Shown here one piece after another: positions 52,510 to 60,833 of a stretch of DNA of 64,000 bases (its first letter is position 1; each line of letters opens with the position of its first letter). Both the position numbers and the translations under genes were made by a program. The notes under the pieces are model-generated. The model did no database searches. It had not been told where the DNA came from and saw nothing but the letters and a program-made list of their open reading frames with translations. This DNA is from an uncultured Roseicyclus sp. (lineage in GTDB: Bacteria > Pseudomonadota > Alphaproteobacteria > Rhodobacterales > Rhodobacteraceae), in NCBI GenBank assembly GCA_947489665.1, contig CANLEH010000001.1, positions 778,501 through 842,500 on the forward strand. Reading direction: 5' to 3'.

Positions 52510-53816
52510 CAGCCGTCGGCGCTCAGATCAAAATTCTCGCCGGGGAAGTATTTCGCAAGGCGCACATCGGCCGCACGGGCATGGCCCTCCATCCCTTCCA
52601 GGCGCGAGATGCGCGCGGTCGCCTCGGCCACACCGCGCGAGCCTTCGCGCGTGGCTTGCTGCCAAGTGACAATCTTCATGTATTTGTGCACCGAAAGGCC
52701 GCCCGTGTAGGAGGCAGCGCCTGAGGTCGGCAAAACGTGGTTCGTCCCGGTTGCCTTGTCACCATAGGAGACCGTCGTTTCCTCGCCCACAAAGAGCGAG
52801 CCGTAACAGGTCAGGCGATTTTTCCACCAATCCAGTTCGTCGGCCTGCACTGTCAGATGCTCGGGCGCATATTCGTCGGAACAGGCGGCCATATCTTCAC
52901 GGTCCTCGCAAATGATCACCTCGGCATAGTCACGCCATGCGGCTGTAGCATTTTCACGGTTCGTCTCGGGCAGATCGTCGATCAGGCCGGGGACCAGCGA
53001 CATCACGTTCTCGGCCAGGTCGCGATCATTCGTGACCAGCCAAACCGGCGAGTTATAGCCATGCTCGGCCTGGCTCACCAAATCCGTGGCAACGATATGT
53101 GCGTCCGCCGTCTTGTCAGCGAGGATCAGGCTGTCGGTTGGTCCGGCGATCATGTCGATGCCAACACGCCCAAACAGGATGCGTTTGGCTTCGGCGACGA
53201 ACTGGTTGCCCGGCCCGACAAGGATGTTGGCCTTGGGCAGTCCAAACAGGCCAAAGCTCATTGCGGCCACGCCCTGCACGCCGCCAAGGGCCATGATGGT
53301 GTCCGCGCCGCAGATATGGGCGGCATAGATGATGGCAGGGGCGACGCCCACACCAGGGCGAGGCGGTGAGGTGGCGACGATATGTTTGCATCCCGCGACC
53401 TTGGCGGTCGTCACCGTCATGATGGCGCTTGCGATATGACTGTAGCGGCCGCCGGGGACGTAACAGCCTGCCGTATCGACCGGGATCGCCTTTTGGCCAG
53501 CAATGAAGCCCGGTACGATCTCGACCTCCACATCGCTGAGCGTGCTTTTCTGCGCCTCGGCAAAGCGGCGCACATTGTCGTGTGCAAAGCGGATATCGGC
53601 CTTGAGCTTTTCAGGAACTTGCGCTGCCGCGGCCTCGATCTCTTCCGCAGTCAGAATGATGTTGCCATCATATTTGTCGAACTTGGCGGCATATTCCTTC
53701 GCCTTTGCGTCACCACCGGCCTCGATATCGGCGAGGATGGCCTGCACCGTCTCATGGACGTCCGAGGCATCCGACTTTGAGGTGAGTTGCGCTTTCTTCA
53801 AATATTCGCGGGTCAT
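52509..53816 (-). CDS. Histidinol-dehydrogenase-family protein, probable sulfopropanediol 3-dehydrogenase (HpsN-like)
   Basis: The 435-aa enzyme has the HisD active site intact: VSQAEHGYNSPVW (zinc ligands Gln and His), DEYAPEHLTV (catalytic Glu-His), YGDKATGTNHVLPTSG (zinc Asp) and GGLSVHKYMKIVTWQ (His). HpsN, the NAD+-dependent enzyme oxidising (R)-2,3-dihydroxypropane-1-sulfonate to sulfolactate, is a known member. No other histidine-biosynthesis gene is present, and sulfopyruvate decarboxylase lies in the same operon. The ATG at 53816 has AGGA 11 bases upstream; the frame upstream runs into the palindromic operator. It heads the seven-gene operon. Confidence 0.85.
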   Translation of the reverse strand: MTREYLKKAQLTSKSDASDVHETVQAILADIEAGGDAKAKEYAAKFDKYDGNIILTAEEIEAAAAQVPEKLKADIRFAHDNVRRFAEAQKSTLSDVEVEIVPGFIAGQKAIPVDTAGCYVPGGRYSHIASAIMTVTTAKVAGCKHIVATSPPRPGVGVAPAIIYAAHICGADTIMALGGVQGVAAMSFGLFGLPKANILVGPGNQFVAEAKRILFGRVGIDMIAGPTDSLILADKTADAHIVATDLVSQAEHGYNSPVWLVTNDRDLAENVMSLVPGLIDDLPETNRENATAAWRDYAEVIICEDREDMAACSDEYAPEHLTVQADELDWWKNRLTCYGSLFVGEETTVSYGDKATGTNHVLPTSGAASYTGGLSVHKYMKIVTWQQATREGSRGVAEATARISRLEGMEGHARAADVRLAKYFPGENFDLSADG

Positions 53817-53894
53817 CGGCGGCGTTGTCCTATCGATCGAAAATCTGGGGCGGTGGCGCCGCGCGGGCTGCGAAACGGCGAATCTCTCAGGCTC

Positions 53895-53933
53895 ATGTAA
53901 GCGCTTGCACACCCTTTATGCAAGCGCTTACAT
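53895..53933. promoter_or_regulatory. Perfect 15-bp inverted repeat of two LacI-type operators
   Basis: ATGTAAGCGCTTGCA (53895-53909) and its exact reverse complement TGCAAGCGCTTACAT (53919-53933) flank a 9-base spacer. Each arm on its own contains the LacI/GalR-family core TGnAAnCGnTTnCA. Arm centres are 24 bases apart, about two helical turns. The site lies 79 bases upstream of the HpsN-like start. The structure could also form a hairpin, but there is no adjacent T-run. Confidence 0.75.
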
Positions 53934-54075
53934 TTTCGACCTGCGTCGACCAATACAAGCCCTGTTTCATGGCGGTCAATTAAGTGGAGCGGCTTTCAAA
54001 GTTTGACCCGATTGGTGCTCGGAATGCCATGCAGCTGCTTTGCAGATACCCTGAAAATGCAACTTCTTCTTCTTG

Positions 54076-55779
54076 CTAAATCACGTCCCCGCGCCGAACG
54101 GCGGCCTCGACCTCGGCGATATCCTCAGACGACAGGCCATAGTCCCGGGCTGCCGCGTCTGCGCTGATATAGCCGCGCGCAAGATCCCGCATGATCGCGT
54201 CCCGCGACCGCTCCGCAGGGTCGCCGTAACCCGCGCCACCGGGGAAAGCCATTTGCACCCGCCGTCCATGTGGCACGAATTGCTTGCCCTTGCCCCGCAT
54301 CGGCGTGCCGTCATCCTGCGCAATCGTGGTGCGCGCGCCGTCCGCGCCGCCCCGCCGCCCCCGGGCCGGGTGCTGGCCTCGGTCGAACATGGCCTGAATG
54401 TCAAACTCATGCCCTCCTCGTGCGCCGACTTCCATATATTGGCCCAAACCGCCGCGTGTCTTGCCGGCGCCGCCGCTGTCGGGTCGCAATTCCTTGCGCC
54501 AGATGATCACTGGCCCCGCATGTTCCGTGGCCTCAATCGGCATGGTCATGACGCCCGAAGGGAAGGCCGTCGCATTCATCCCGTCCAGATCGGGCCGCGC
54601 CCCGGATCCGCCGGAGTTGAACGTCAACACTTCCGAGCGTCGGGCATCCGCCGGGGCAGGGGCGTCGGTGCGGGGCCGCAGCGACACCTGGAAGTTGCAC
54701 AGACATCCCGCCCCCTCCGCGGGCACCAAACCCGGCACGATCTTGTCGAATGCGTCAAAAACCGCATCCGGTACGAAATGGCCCACGATATGGCGCAGGG
54801 CCACGGGCGCGGGGTGCAACGCATTCACGATGGTGCCTTCGGGCGCAGTCACTTCAAACGGCGCCAACGACGCCGCATTGTTGGGGATCTCCGGCGCAAT
54901 GGCGACCTTCAGCGCGTAGCAGGCATAGGCTTTGGTGTAGACCATCGGGCAATTGATGCCCTTCTTGTCGACGCCACTGGTGCCTGTGAAATCCGTAACG
55001 ATCCGGTCCTCTTCGACACGGACCGTTACCTTCAAGGTAATGGGAGTGTCGAACCCGTCCATGGTCATCGACCCGTCGGCCGTGACACGCGGCAGGGCAT
55101 TGATCGCCTCTAGCGTTGCGCGGCGCGAATTCTCGAGGATGAAGGCGGCAATCCCGTCTAGGTCCGCCAACCCAAACTCATCCATCATGTCCATCAATCT
55201 GCGGTGGCCAATCTCATTGCAGGTCGCCAACGCATAGATGTCGCCAATCAGCTGATCCGGCTCGCGCACATTGCCCCGGATGATGCGCGTGAGGGTTTCG
55301 TCCACCACGCCCTTTTCAGCGAATTTCATGATCGGGATATACAGTCCCTCTTCATAAACGCTTTGGGCATCCGCCCCAAAACCGCGCCCGCCTATGTCGA
55401 CGATATGGGCCGTGCAGGCGAAAAAGCCGACAAGCATGCCCTTGTGGAACGATGGCGTGACCATCGTGATGTCATGCAAATGGCCAGTGCCTTCCCACGG
55501 ATCGTTGGTGATGTAGACGTCGCCCTCAAACATGCTCTCGCGTCCAATCCGGCGGATGAAATGCGCCACGGCATCGGCCATGGCATTCACATGGCCCGGC
55601 GTGCCTGTCACCGCCTGGGCGAGCATCTGACCCTCGCGATCATAAACCCCGGCGGACAGGTCGCCTGCCTCGCGGACGGAGGTCGAAAAGGCCGTGCGCA
55701 CAAGCGCTTGCGCCTGTTCTTCAACAACTGAGATCAGACGATTCCACATGATCTGATAGGCGACATTGGACTGGGTCAT
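54076..55779 (-). CDS. hyuB: Hydantoinase B/oxoprolinase-family protein
   Basis: The 567-aa protein has the HyuB opening MWNRLISVVEEQAQALVRTA FSTSVREAGDLSAGVYDREG and FIRRIGRESMFEGDVYITND PWEGTGHLHD, plus HIVDIGGRGFGADAQSVYEE GLYIP and RGGLGQYMEVGARGG later. It acts with a HyuA partner in ATP-dependent opening of hydantoin-like rings or in related carboxylases. The gene overlaps hyuA by 4 bases. No third small subunit (as in acetone carboxylase) is present, so a hydantoin or 5-oxoproline-like substrate is more likely. Confidence 0.9.
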   Translation of the reverse strand: MTQSNVAYQIMWNRLISVVEEQAQALVRTAFSTSVREAGDLSAGVYDREGQMLAQAVTGTPGHVNAMADAVAHFIRRIGRESMFEGDVYITNDPWEGTGHLHDITMVTPSFHKGMLVGFFACTAHIVDIGGRGFGADAQSVYEEGLYIPIMKFAEKGVVDETLTRIIRGNVREPDQLIGDIYALATCNEIGHRRLMDMMDEFGLADLDGIAAFILENSRRATLEAINALPRVTADGSMTMDGFDTPITLKVTVRVEEDRIVTDFTGTSGVDKKGINCPMVYTKAYACYALKVAIAPEIPNNAASLAPFEVTAPEGTIVNALHPAPVALRHIVGHFVPDAVFDAFDKIVPGLVPAEGAGCLCNFQVSLRPRTDAPAPADARRSEVLTFNSGGSGARPDLDGMNATAFPSGVMTMPIEATEHAGPVIIWRKELRPDSGGAGKTRGGLGQYMEVGARGGHEFDIQAMFDRGQHPARGRRGGADGARTTIAQDDGTPMRGKGKQFVPHGRRVQMAFPGGAGYGDPAERSRDAIMRDLARGYISADAAARDYGLSSEDIAEVEAAVRRGDVI

Positions 55780-57875
55780 GCGGCACCTCCGGCATGGGCG
55801 GGTTTCGTCATCACGTCGATACAGCCATCACTGTTGCACATTGCATCGCGGCTGCTGGGGACGATGATGGTGGTCTCATCCTCGACGATGACAGCCGGCC
55901 CCTGTGCGATCTGGCCCGTGTGAAAGCCCTCGCGCCCTACAACCTGGGCATCGGTGAAGGCCGCCTTGGCCGGATCAAACAGACGGCGCGTACCGCTATT
56001 CTCAGCAGCGCCAGTCACATTTGTCTGCTGTAGCGGATCCGGCGCAATCGGTGGCGTTGTGGCATTCACGGCCCAAACCGTGATCTCGATGTCCATACCT
56101 TTCACGGTCCGCGCGAAAAGCTTGGTATATTCTTCTTCAAACCGCTGTTTGAACGTCTCGGCATCCGGGTCCATCGCCTGCGCCTCGGTCAACGGGATGG
56201 GGATCTCCCAACCCTGCCCGGAATAGCGCATGTACACCTTGAACTCCGACAAGATGGGGCTTTCGGCATCGCAGCTTCGTACAAAGCCCGTCGCTTCCTG
56301 CTGCAACTCAGCCAGCAACAGCCGGATCACTTCCGCATCGAAATCCGCCAGCCGCATGTAGACGGAGCGGTTGGCCTCAAAACTGAAGGGCGCCCGCAGG
56401 AAGCCGATGGCGCTGCCGACACCGGCGCCGGGCGGTACAAGGCATCGGGCGATCCCTAGCTTTTCACACAGCCGCCCCGCGTGCAGCGGGGCCGCACCGC
56501 CAAACGCGATCATCGTGTATTCGCTTAGGTCTTCCCCATTTTCGACAGCGTGGACCCGTGCCGCATTGGCCATATTCTCATCCACAACCTCGGCCACGCC
56601 GAAGGCCGCTTCCTCCGCATCCATGCCTAAAACGTCTGCGAGGACGCCCGTCAGGGCAGAGGAGGAGGCATCCGGCGAGAGCCGAATCGACCCGCCTGCG
56701 AAGTTCTCGGGGTCCAGCTTGCCCAGAACCAGATCGGCGTCCGTGACCGCAGGCCGGTCGCCCCCGCGCCCGTAGCAAGCTGGCCCCGGCTCGGAGCCTG
56801 CGCTTTCAGGGCCCACCCGGATCTGACGCATCGCATCCACATGGGCCAGCGACCCACCGCCCGCACCAATCTCCACCATATCGATCACGGGGATCGAAAT
56901 GGGCATCCCCGACCCCTTCTTGAAGCGATAGGTCCGCGCCACTTCAAAGACGCGCGAAGTCTTCGGCGTTTGATCTTTGATCAGGCAGATCTTCGCCGTC
57001 GTCCCGCCCATGTCGAAGCTTAAGACCTTATCCAAACCATGCCGTGCCGCGATATGCGCCGCGAATACGGCCCCGCCGGCAGGCCCGGACTCCACCAATC
57101 GAACAGGAAACTCCGCCGCATCCGCGATCGAGATGATCCCGCCGCCCGAATGCATCAGGAACACCTGACACTCGGCCCCCTCGGCGTGCAAACGATCCTC
57201 CAAACGGCCCAGATAGGACGCCATCAGCGGCTTGATATAGGCGTTGGCCACCACAGTGTTGAACCGCTCATACTCGCGCATCTGCGGCGAGACTTCGGAT
57301 GAAATTGAGACGGAAACATCCGGCAAACGCTCTGCCAGAACCTCCCGCACCAATTGCTCATGGGTTGGGTTGAGGTACGAATGGATTAGCCCCACTGCGA
57401 CGCTTTCAAAGCCGCCCTCCGCAATCCGGTCGACCACTGCCTCGACGGCCTCACGCTGCAGGTCAATCAAGACGGCGCCGGTCGCATCCACACGGCCAGG
57501 CACCGTAAAGCGGCGTTCGCGCGGCAATAGCGGCTCAGGCAGGGTTAGGTTCAGATCATATTGCTCAAACCGCGACTCGGTGCGCATTTCGATCACATCG
57601 CGGAAGCCTTCGGTCGTTATGAGTGCCGTCTTGGCCCCGCGCCGCTCGATCAGCGCGTTTGTGGCCAGGGTCGTTCCATGGATGATCTGTCCAATCTCGC
57701 CCGGCGTAACCCCGGCCTTCCCGCAGACCTGCTTCATCCCGTTGATGATCGCGTCCTCGGGCGCGGCATAGGTTGTCAGAACCTTGGTCGAATGCAGCCC
57801 CGTGGCCGTTTCCAGAACCACGTCCGTGAACGTCCCGCCGATATCAACGCCAAGCCGGTTTGCGATCTTTGCCAT
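55776..57875 (-). CDS. hyuA: Hydantoinase A/oxoprolinase-family protein
   Basis: The 699-aa ATP-dependent subunit has an actin-like fold: NRLGVDIGGTFTDVVLE (phosphate 1), GEIGQIIHGTTLATNALIER RGAKTALITTEGFRDVIEM, LSFDMGGTTAKICLIKD (phosphate 2), IPVIDMVEIGAGGGSLAHVD and PGPACYGRGGDRPAVTDADL VLG. The ATG at 57875 gives the standard N-terminus; the frame extends 22 codons upstream without homology. A LysR gene lies about 90 bases upstream on the same strand. Confidence 0.92.
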   Translation of the reverse strand: MAKIANRLGVDIGGTFTDVVLETATGLHSTKVLTTYAAPEDAIINGMKQVCGKAGVTPGEIGQIIHGTTLATNALIERRGAKTALITTEGFRDVIEMRTESRFEQYDLNLTLPEPLLPRERRFTVPGRVDATGAVLIDLQREAVEAVVDRIAEGGFESVAVGLIHSYLNPTHEQLVREVLAERLPDVSVSISSEVSPQMREYERFNTVVANAYIKPLMASYLGRLEDRLHAEGAECQVFLMHSGGGIISIADAAEFPVRLVESGPAGGAVFAAHIAARHGLDKVLSFDMGGTTAKICLIKDQTPKTSRVFEVARTYRFKKGSGMPISIPVIDMVEIGAGGGSLAHVDAMRQIRVGPESAGSEPGPACYGRGGDRPAVTDADLVLGKLDPENFAGGSIRLSPDASSSALTGVLADVLGMDAEEAAFGVAEVVDENMANAARVHAVENGEDLSEYTMIAFGGAAPLHAGRLCEKLGIARCLVPPGAGVGSAIGFLRAPFSFEANRSVYMRLADFDAEVIRLLLAELQQEATGFVRSCDAESPILSEFKVYMRYSGQGWEIPIPLTEAQAMDPDAETFKQRFEEEYTKLFARTVKGMDIEITVWAVNATTPPIAPDPLQQTNVTGAAENSGTRRLFDPAKAAFTDAQVVGREGFHTGQIAQGPAVIVEDETTIIVPSSRDAMCNSDGCIDVMTKPAHAGGAA

Positions 57876-57968
57876 GAAGGGCCCCAGTGCTTTCTCGAAT
57901 ATTTCGGTTAAAGCGCAAAACGGCATGAGCGCAAAATTCATTTTTTGCGCCGAGATGATAAAGAAAAT

Positions 57969-58865
57969 CTATTCTAAGTCGGCCGCGGCCTGATCTGCCG
58001 CCATTCGCGCCGCCTTTTCGACAAACCCGGCCGAGGTCCCTGCATCAAATAGCGCTGCGAACTGCAGGCTATCGGGAACCCATACACCCTCCAGTGCGAC
58101 CATGCCCGCCAGCCCGGCTGATAGCCGCTTTGGCAGCAACGCGATCCCCATCCCGTCTGCCGCCATTTGCAGGGTCGAGGTCAGACTACTCGAATGCGTG
58201 ACGCGGGCGGGGTCAAACCCGCCGGCTGTCAGGTGCGCGCGCAACGCCTGGCTTGCACCCGTCGACTTGCCATGGGTCAGTATGCCAACATCGAAGATGT
58301 CCCGCAGATCGGGGTTCGGTCCCAAACCTCTCACAAGGTCGGCGGCCCCGACCCAGCCATAGGCGTAATCTGCCAGGGCAACTCTGTCCGTCGACCCTCC
58401 TCGAAAAGGGCCATTGGCAAGGATCAGATCCAATTGCCCCTCATTCAGCATCCGCTCCAGTTCAGAGGAAAGATCGACCGTCAGCTCAACACGCACAGCA
58501 GGATAGGCGGCTTTGAGCACCCGCAGGAAGTCGTGCAGCCAAGTCGCCGCGATCAACTCCCCCACACCCAGACGTAGCCTATCTTCTACAAGATCATGGC
58601 GACCCGCCGTCTCCAACAGCCGCTCACCCGCGCGCAATACATCACGGGCCACTGCTAGAACCTCTCGCCCCGGCTCTGTGAACCGAACCGAGCCCGCATC
58701 ACGGTGCATCAGCTTCAAGCCAAGCGCGTCTTCGAGCGCCGAGATGCGCACCGATACATTGGGTTGGGTTGTGCCAAGCATGTCGGCAGCCTTGCGAAAG
58801 GTGCCGGTGTCCGCCACCTGCACAAGGGCTTCAAGCTGCTTGAACGTTATACGATTTTTTATCAT
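57969..58865 (-). CDS. LysR-family transcriptional regulator
   Basis: The 298-aa product has an HTH (ITFKQLEALVQVADTGTFRK AADMLGTTQPNVSVRISALE) and an effector domain (LRLGVGELIAATWLHDFLRV LKAAYPAVRVELTVDLSSEL). Length and layout are standard. It is oriented head-to-tail with hyuAB rather than divergent. It may regulate hyuAB or the malyl-CoA lyase gene 51 bases upstream. Confidence 0.9.
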   Translation of the reverse strand: MIKNRITFKQLEALVQVADTGTFRKAADMLGTTQPNVSVRISALEDALGLKLMHRDAGSVRFTEPGREVLAVARDVLRAGERLLETAGRHDLVEDRLRLGVGELIAATWLHDFLRVLKAAYPAVRVELTVDLSSELERMLNEGQLDLILANGPFRGGSTDRVALADYAYGWVGAADLVRGLGPNPDLRDIFDVGILTHGKSTGASQALRAHLTAGGFDPARVTHSSSLTSTLQMAADGMGIALLPKRLSAGLAGMVALEGVWVPDSLQFAALFDAGTSAGFVEKAARMAADQAAADLE

Positions 58866-58916
58866 CGAACAGGCTTAGGATCACTCAATCGAATGATCAA
58901 GCCTGCCCGACAGACC

Positions 58917-59891
58917 CTATGCCCCTGCGATCTGCTTGGCTTTCTCCACCAAAACCTCTGCCTGCCGGATGGAGGCATAGTCAATCAACCGACCGTCAAG
59001 GCTGACGGCCCCTTTGCCAGCCGCCTCAGCCTCGGCCATGGCTTCCAGAATGCGGTGGGCCTTGGTGATTTCCGCTTCAGACGGGCTCATCACTTCATTT
59101 GCCAGTGCGATCTGGCTGGGGTGGATTGCCCACTTCCCTTCACAGCCCAAAACGGCGGCGCGATGGGCCGCGGCCTTGTAACCATCCGGGTCCTGAAAAT
59201 CGCCGAACGGGCCATCAATCGGCCGCAGGCCATTGGCCCGTGCCGCAACAACCATACGCGCAAGGGCGTAGTGCCACATATCGCCCCAATGGGTTTCGCG
59301 CACGCCGTCCATGTCGTCTGTCAGGACCGAATAGGACGGGTTCACGCCGCCGATATTCGTCGTCCGCGCACGCGTGTATGCGGCGTAGTCCGCGACGCCG
59401 AAATGCAGGCTCTCATTCCGTTTTGACGCGCCTGCAATCTCGGTGATGTTCTGCATCCCCAACGCCGTCTCAATGATATGTTCAAACCCGATGCGATCCT
59501 TCAGGCCGACCGCGTCTTCAATCTGTGTCACCATCATGTCCACGGCATAGACGTCCGCCGCGGTGCCGACCTTCGGGATCATGATCAGGTCCAGCCGCTC
59601 TCCTGCCTGTTCCACCACGTCCACCACGTCGCGATACATGTAATGCGTGTCGAGCCCGTTGATTCGAACCGACATGGTCTTGGTGTTCCAATCGATCTCG
59701 TTCAGCGCCTTGATGATGTTCTTCCGGGCCTGTGCCTTCTCGTCTGGGGCAACCGCGTCTTCGAGATCGAGGAAGATCACATCTACATCTGATTGTGCCG
59801 CTTTTTCAAACATTTGCGGCTGGCTGCCGGGTACGGCAAGCTCAGAGCGGTTCAGGCGGGCAGGGGCCTGTTCAATGGGGTGGAAGGACAT
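58917..59891 (-). CDS. mcl: Malyl-CoA/beta-methylmalyl-CoA lyase (HpcH/HpaI-citrate lyase beta family)
   Basis: The 324-aa CitE-like TIM-barrel enzyme: RSELAVPGSQPQMFEKAAQS DVDVIFLDLEDAVAPDEK (Mg-binding acidic residues), MIPKVGTAADVYAVDMMVTQ IEDAVGL, FEHIIETALGMQN (Mg-binding Glu), FGVADYAAYTRART and CEGKWAIHPSQI. It cleaves L-malyl-CoA to acetyl-CoA and glyoxylate in the serine cycle and takes part in the ethylmalonyl-CoA pathway. The mtkA/mtkB genes across the LuxR and aminotransferase genes supply its substrate. The ATG at 59891 is preceded by AAGG. Confidence 0.9.
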   Translation of the reverse strand: MSFHPIEQAPARLNRSELAVPGSQPQMFEKAAQSDVDVIFLDLEDAVAPDEKAQARKNIIKALNEIDWNTKTMSVRINGLDTHYMYRDVVDVVEQAGERLDLIMIPKVGTAADVYAVDMMVTQIEDAVGLKDRIGFEHIIETALGMQNITEIAGASKRNESLHFGVADYAAYTRARTTNIGGVNPSYSVLTDDMDGVRETHWGDMWHYALARMVVAARANGLRPIDGPFGDFQDPDGYKAAAHRAAVLGCEGKWAIHPSQIALANEVMSPSEAEITKAHRILEAMAEAEAAGKGAVSLDGRLIDYASIRQAEVLVEKAKQIAGA

Positions 59892-59971
59892 GGGATGCCG
59901 CCTTTCGTGTGCGTAACAAAGTTGCGGCAGAAGGGGTGATGGCGAACAAAAAGGTCAAGACCTATCTGGGT

Positions 59972-60616
59972 CTACTTTTGTATACCGTCTTGCCCGCGCT
60001 CCAATGCAAGGCGCGAAGAATAGTAGAACGCAATCGCCTGCGCGCGGTTCTTGACCGCCAGTTTGTCATACAGGTTCGACAGGTGAAATTTCACCGTGTT
60101 GGTCGAGATCCCCAGTTTCACCGACAGCTCCCGATTGGTTAGCCCCTCCGACAGCGCCTCCAGCATCGCGCGTTCCTTCCGCGACAGGCTCTGGATCGGG
60201 TCCGCCTGCAGTTGACGGATATCTACAAACGGAAACACCATCTTTCCCTCCGCCACGTCGACGCAGATATCCAGCAGCTTCTCGGCGGAGGAGGAGCGTG
60301 GCGCATAGCCCGCGGCCCCCGCGGCCATCGCTAGCCGTGGCAGGTCACCAGTATCCTCGGCATACACAACAATCCTCGGCGCGTTCGCCTGGTCCCGCAA
60401 AACTTCTATAAGTTTGGCGCCGCCCAATGCGGGAAGCGACCAGTCGATCACTCCGATCTGCACCGGGACCCGCATCACGGTGCCCAAAAATCCTTCCGCC
60501 GTGGCCGCCGTCGCCACTAGTGAGAATCGCGGATCGCGGTCGACCAATTCGGATAGGGCCGACAGGACCAGCGGATTGCTATCGGCCAGCATGATGTCGA
60601 TCGGAGGCTTAACCAT
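59972..60616 (-). CDS. LuxR-type regulator with degenerate receiver domain
   Basis: The 214-aa protein has a receiver-like domain followed by a LuxR HTH (LSRKERAMLEALSEGLTNRE LSVKL, STNTVKFHLSNLYDKLAVKN RAQAIAFYYS). In the receiver the phospho-Asp 58 (GVIDWSLP) remains. The first acidic pair is reduced to Asp12-Ser13 (LADSNPLV), and the conserved Lys is Arg107 (GYAPRSSS). Phosphorylation may therefore be weak or replaced by another signal. It sits between the mcl gene and the aminotransferase gene, transcribed away from the latter, which makes it the prime candidate for control of the serine-cycle block. Confidence 0.9.
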   Translation of the reverse strand: MVKPPIDIMLADSNPLVLSALSELVDRDPRFSLVATAATAEGFLGTVMRVPVQIGVIDWSLPALGGAKLIEVLRDQANAPRIVVYAEDTGDLPRLAMAAGAAGYAPRSSSAEKLLDICVDVAEGKMVFPFVDIRQLQADPIQSLSRKERAMLEALSEGLTNRELSVKLGISTNTVKFHLSNLYDKLAVKNRAQAIAFYYSSRLALERGQDGIQK

Positions 60617-60833
60617 CTGTTACTGTTCCTAAAATCAGAAAAAACCACCCGTTTAGGTAGGAGGATTTTCGGTATACATCGGCATATTTACCAATCTGGG
60701 TAGTTAATTGCCCACCCATATTTCTACCCAAAAGCAGGTATTCCGTCCGTTGTCCAGTTTTCCCTGCGCCATATGTTCGCTCTCAACGACCAACATGACT
60801 GCAAGGCCAAGCGCCGCACTGGATGGAGAGACC

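Noticed and set aside
52509-53816. Histidinol dehydrogenase of histidine biosynthesis
   Set aside because: No other his gene nearby, and the operon contains sulfopyruvate decarboxylase and two sugar or alcohol dehydrogenases; HpsN-like fits better.
53895-53933. Rho-independent terminator for the inverted repeat upstream of the HpsN-like gene
   Set aside because: No T-run follows on the relevant strand, no gene ends there, and each arm is itself a LacI-type operator.
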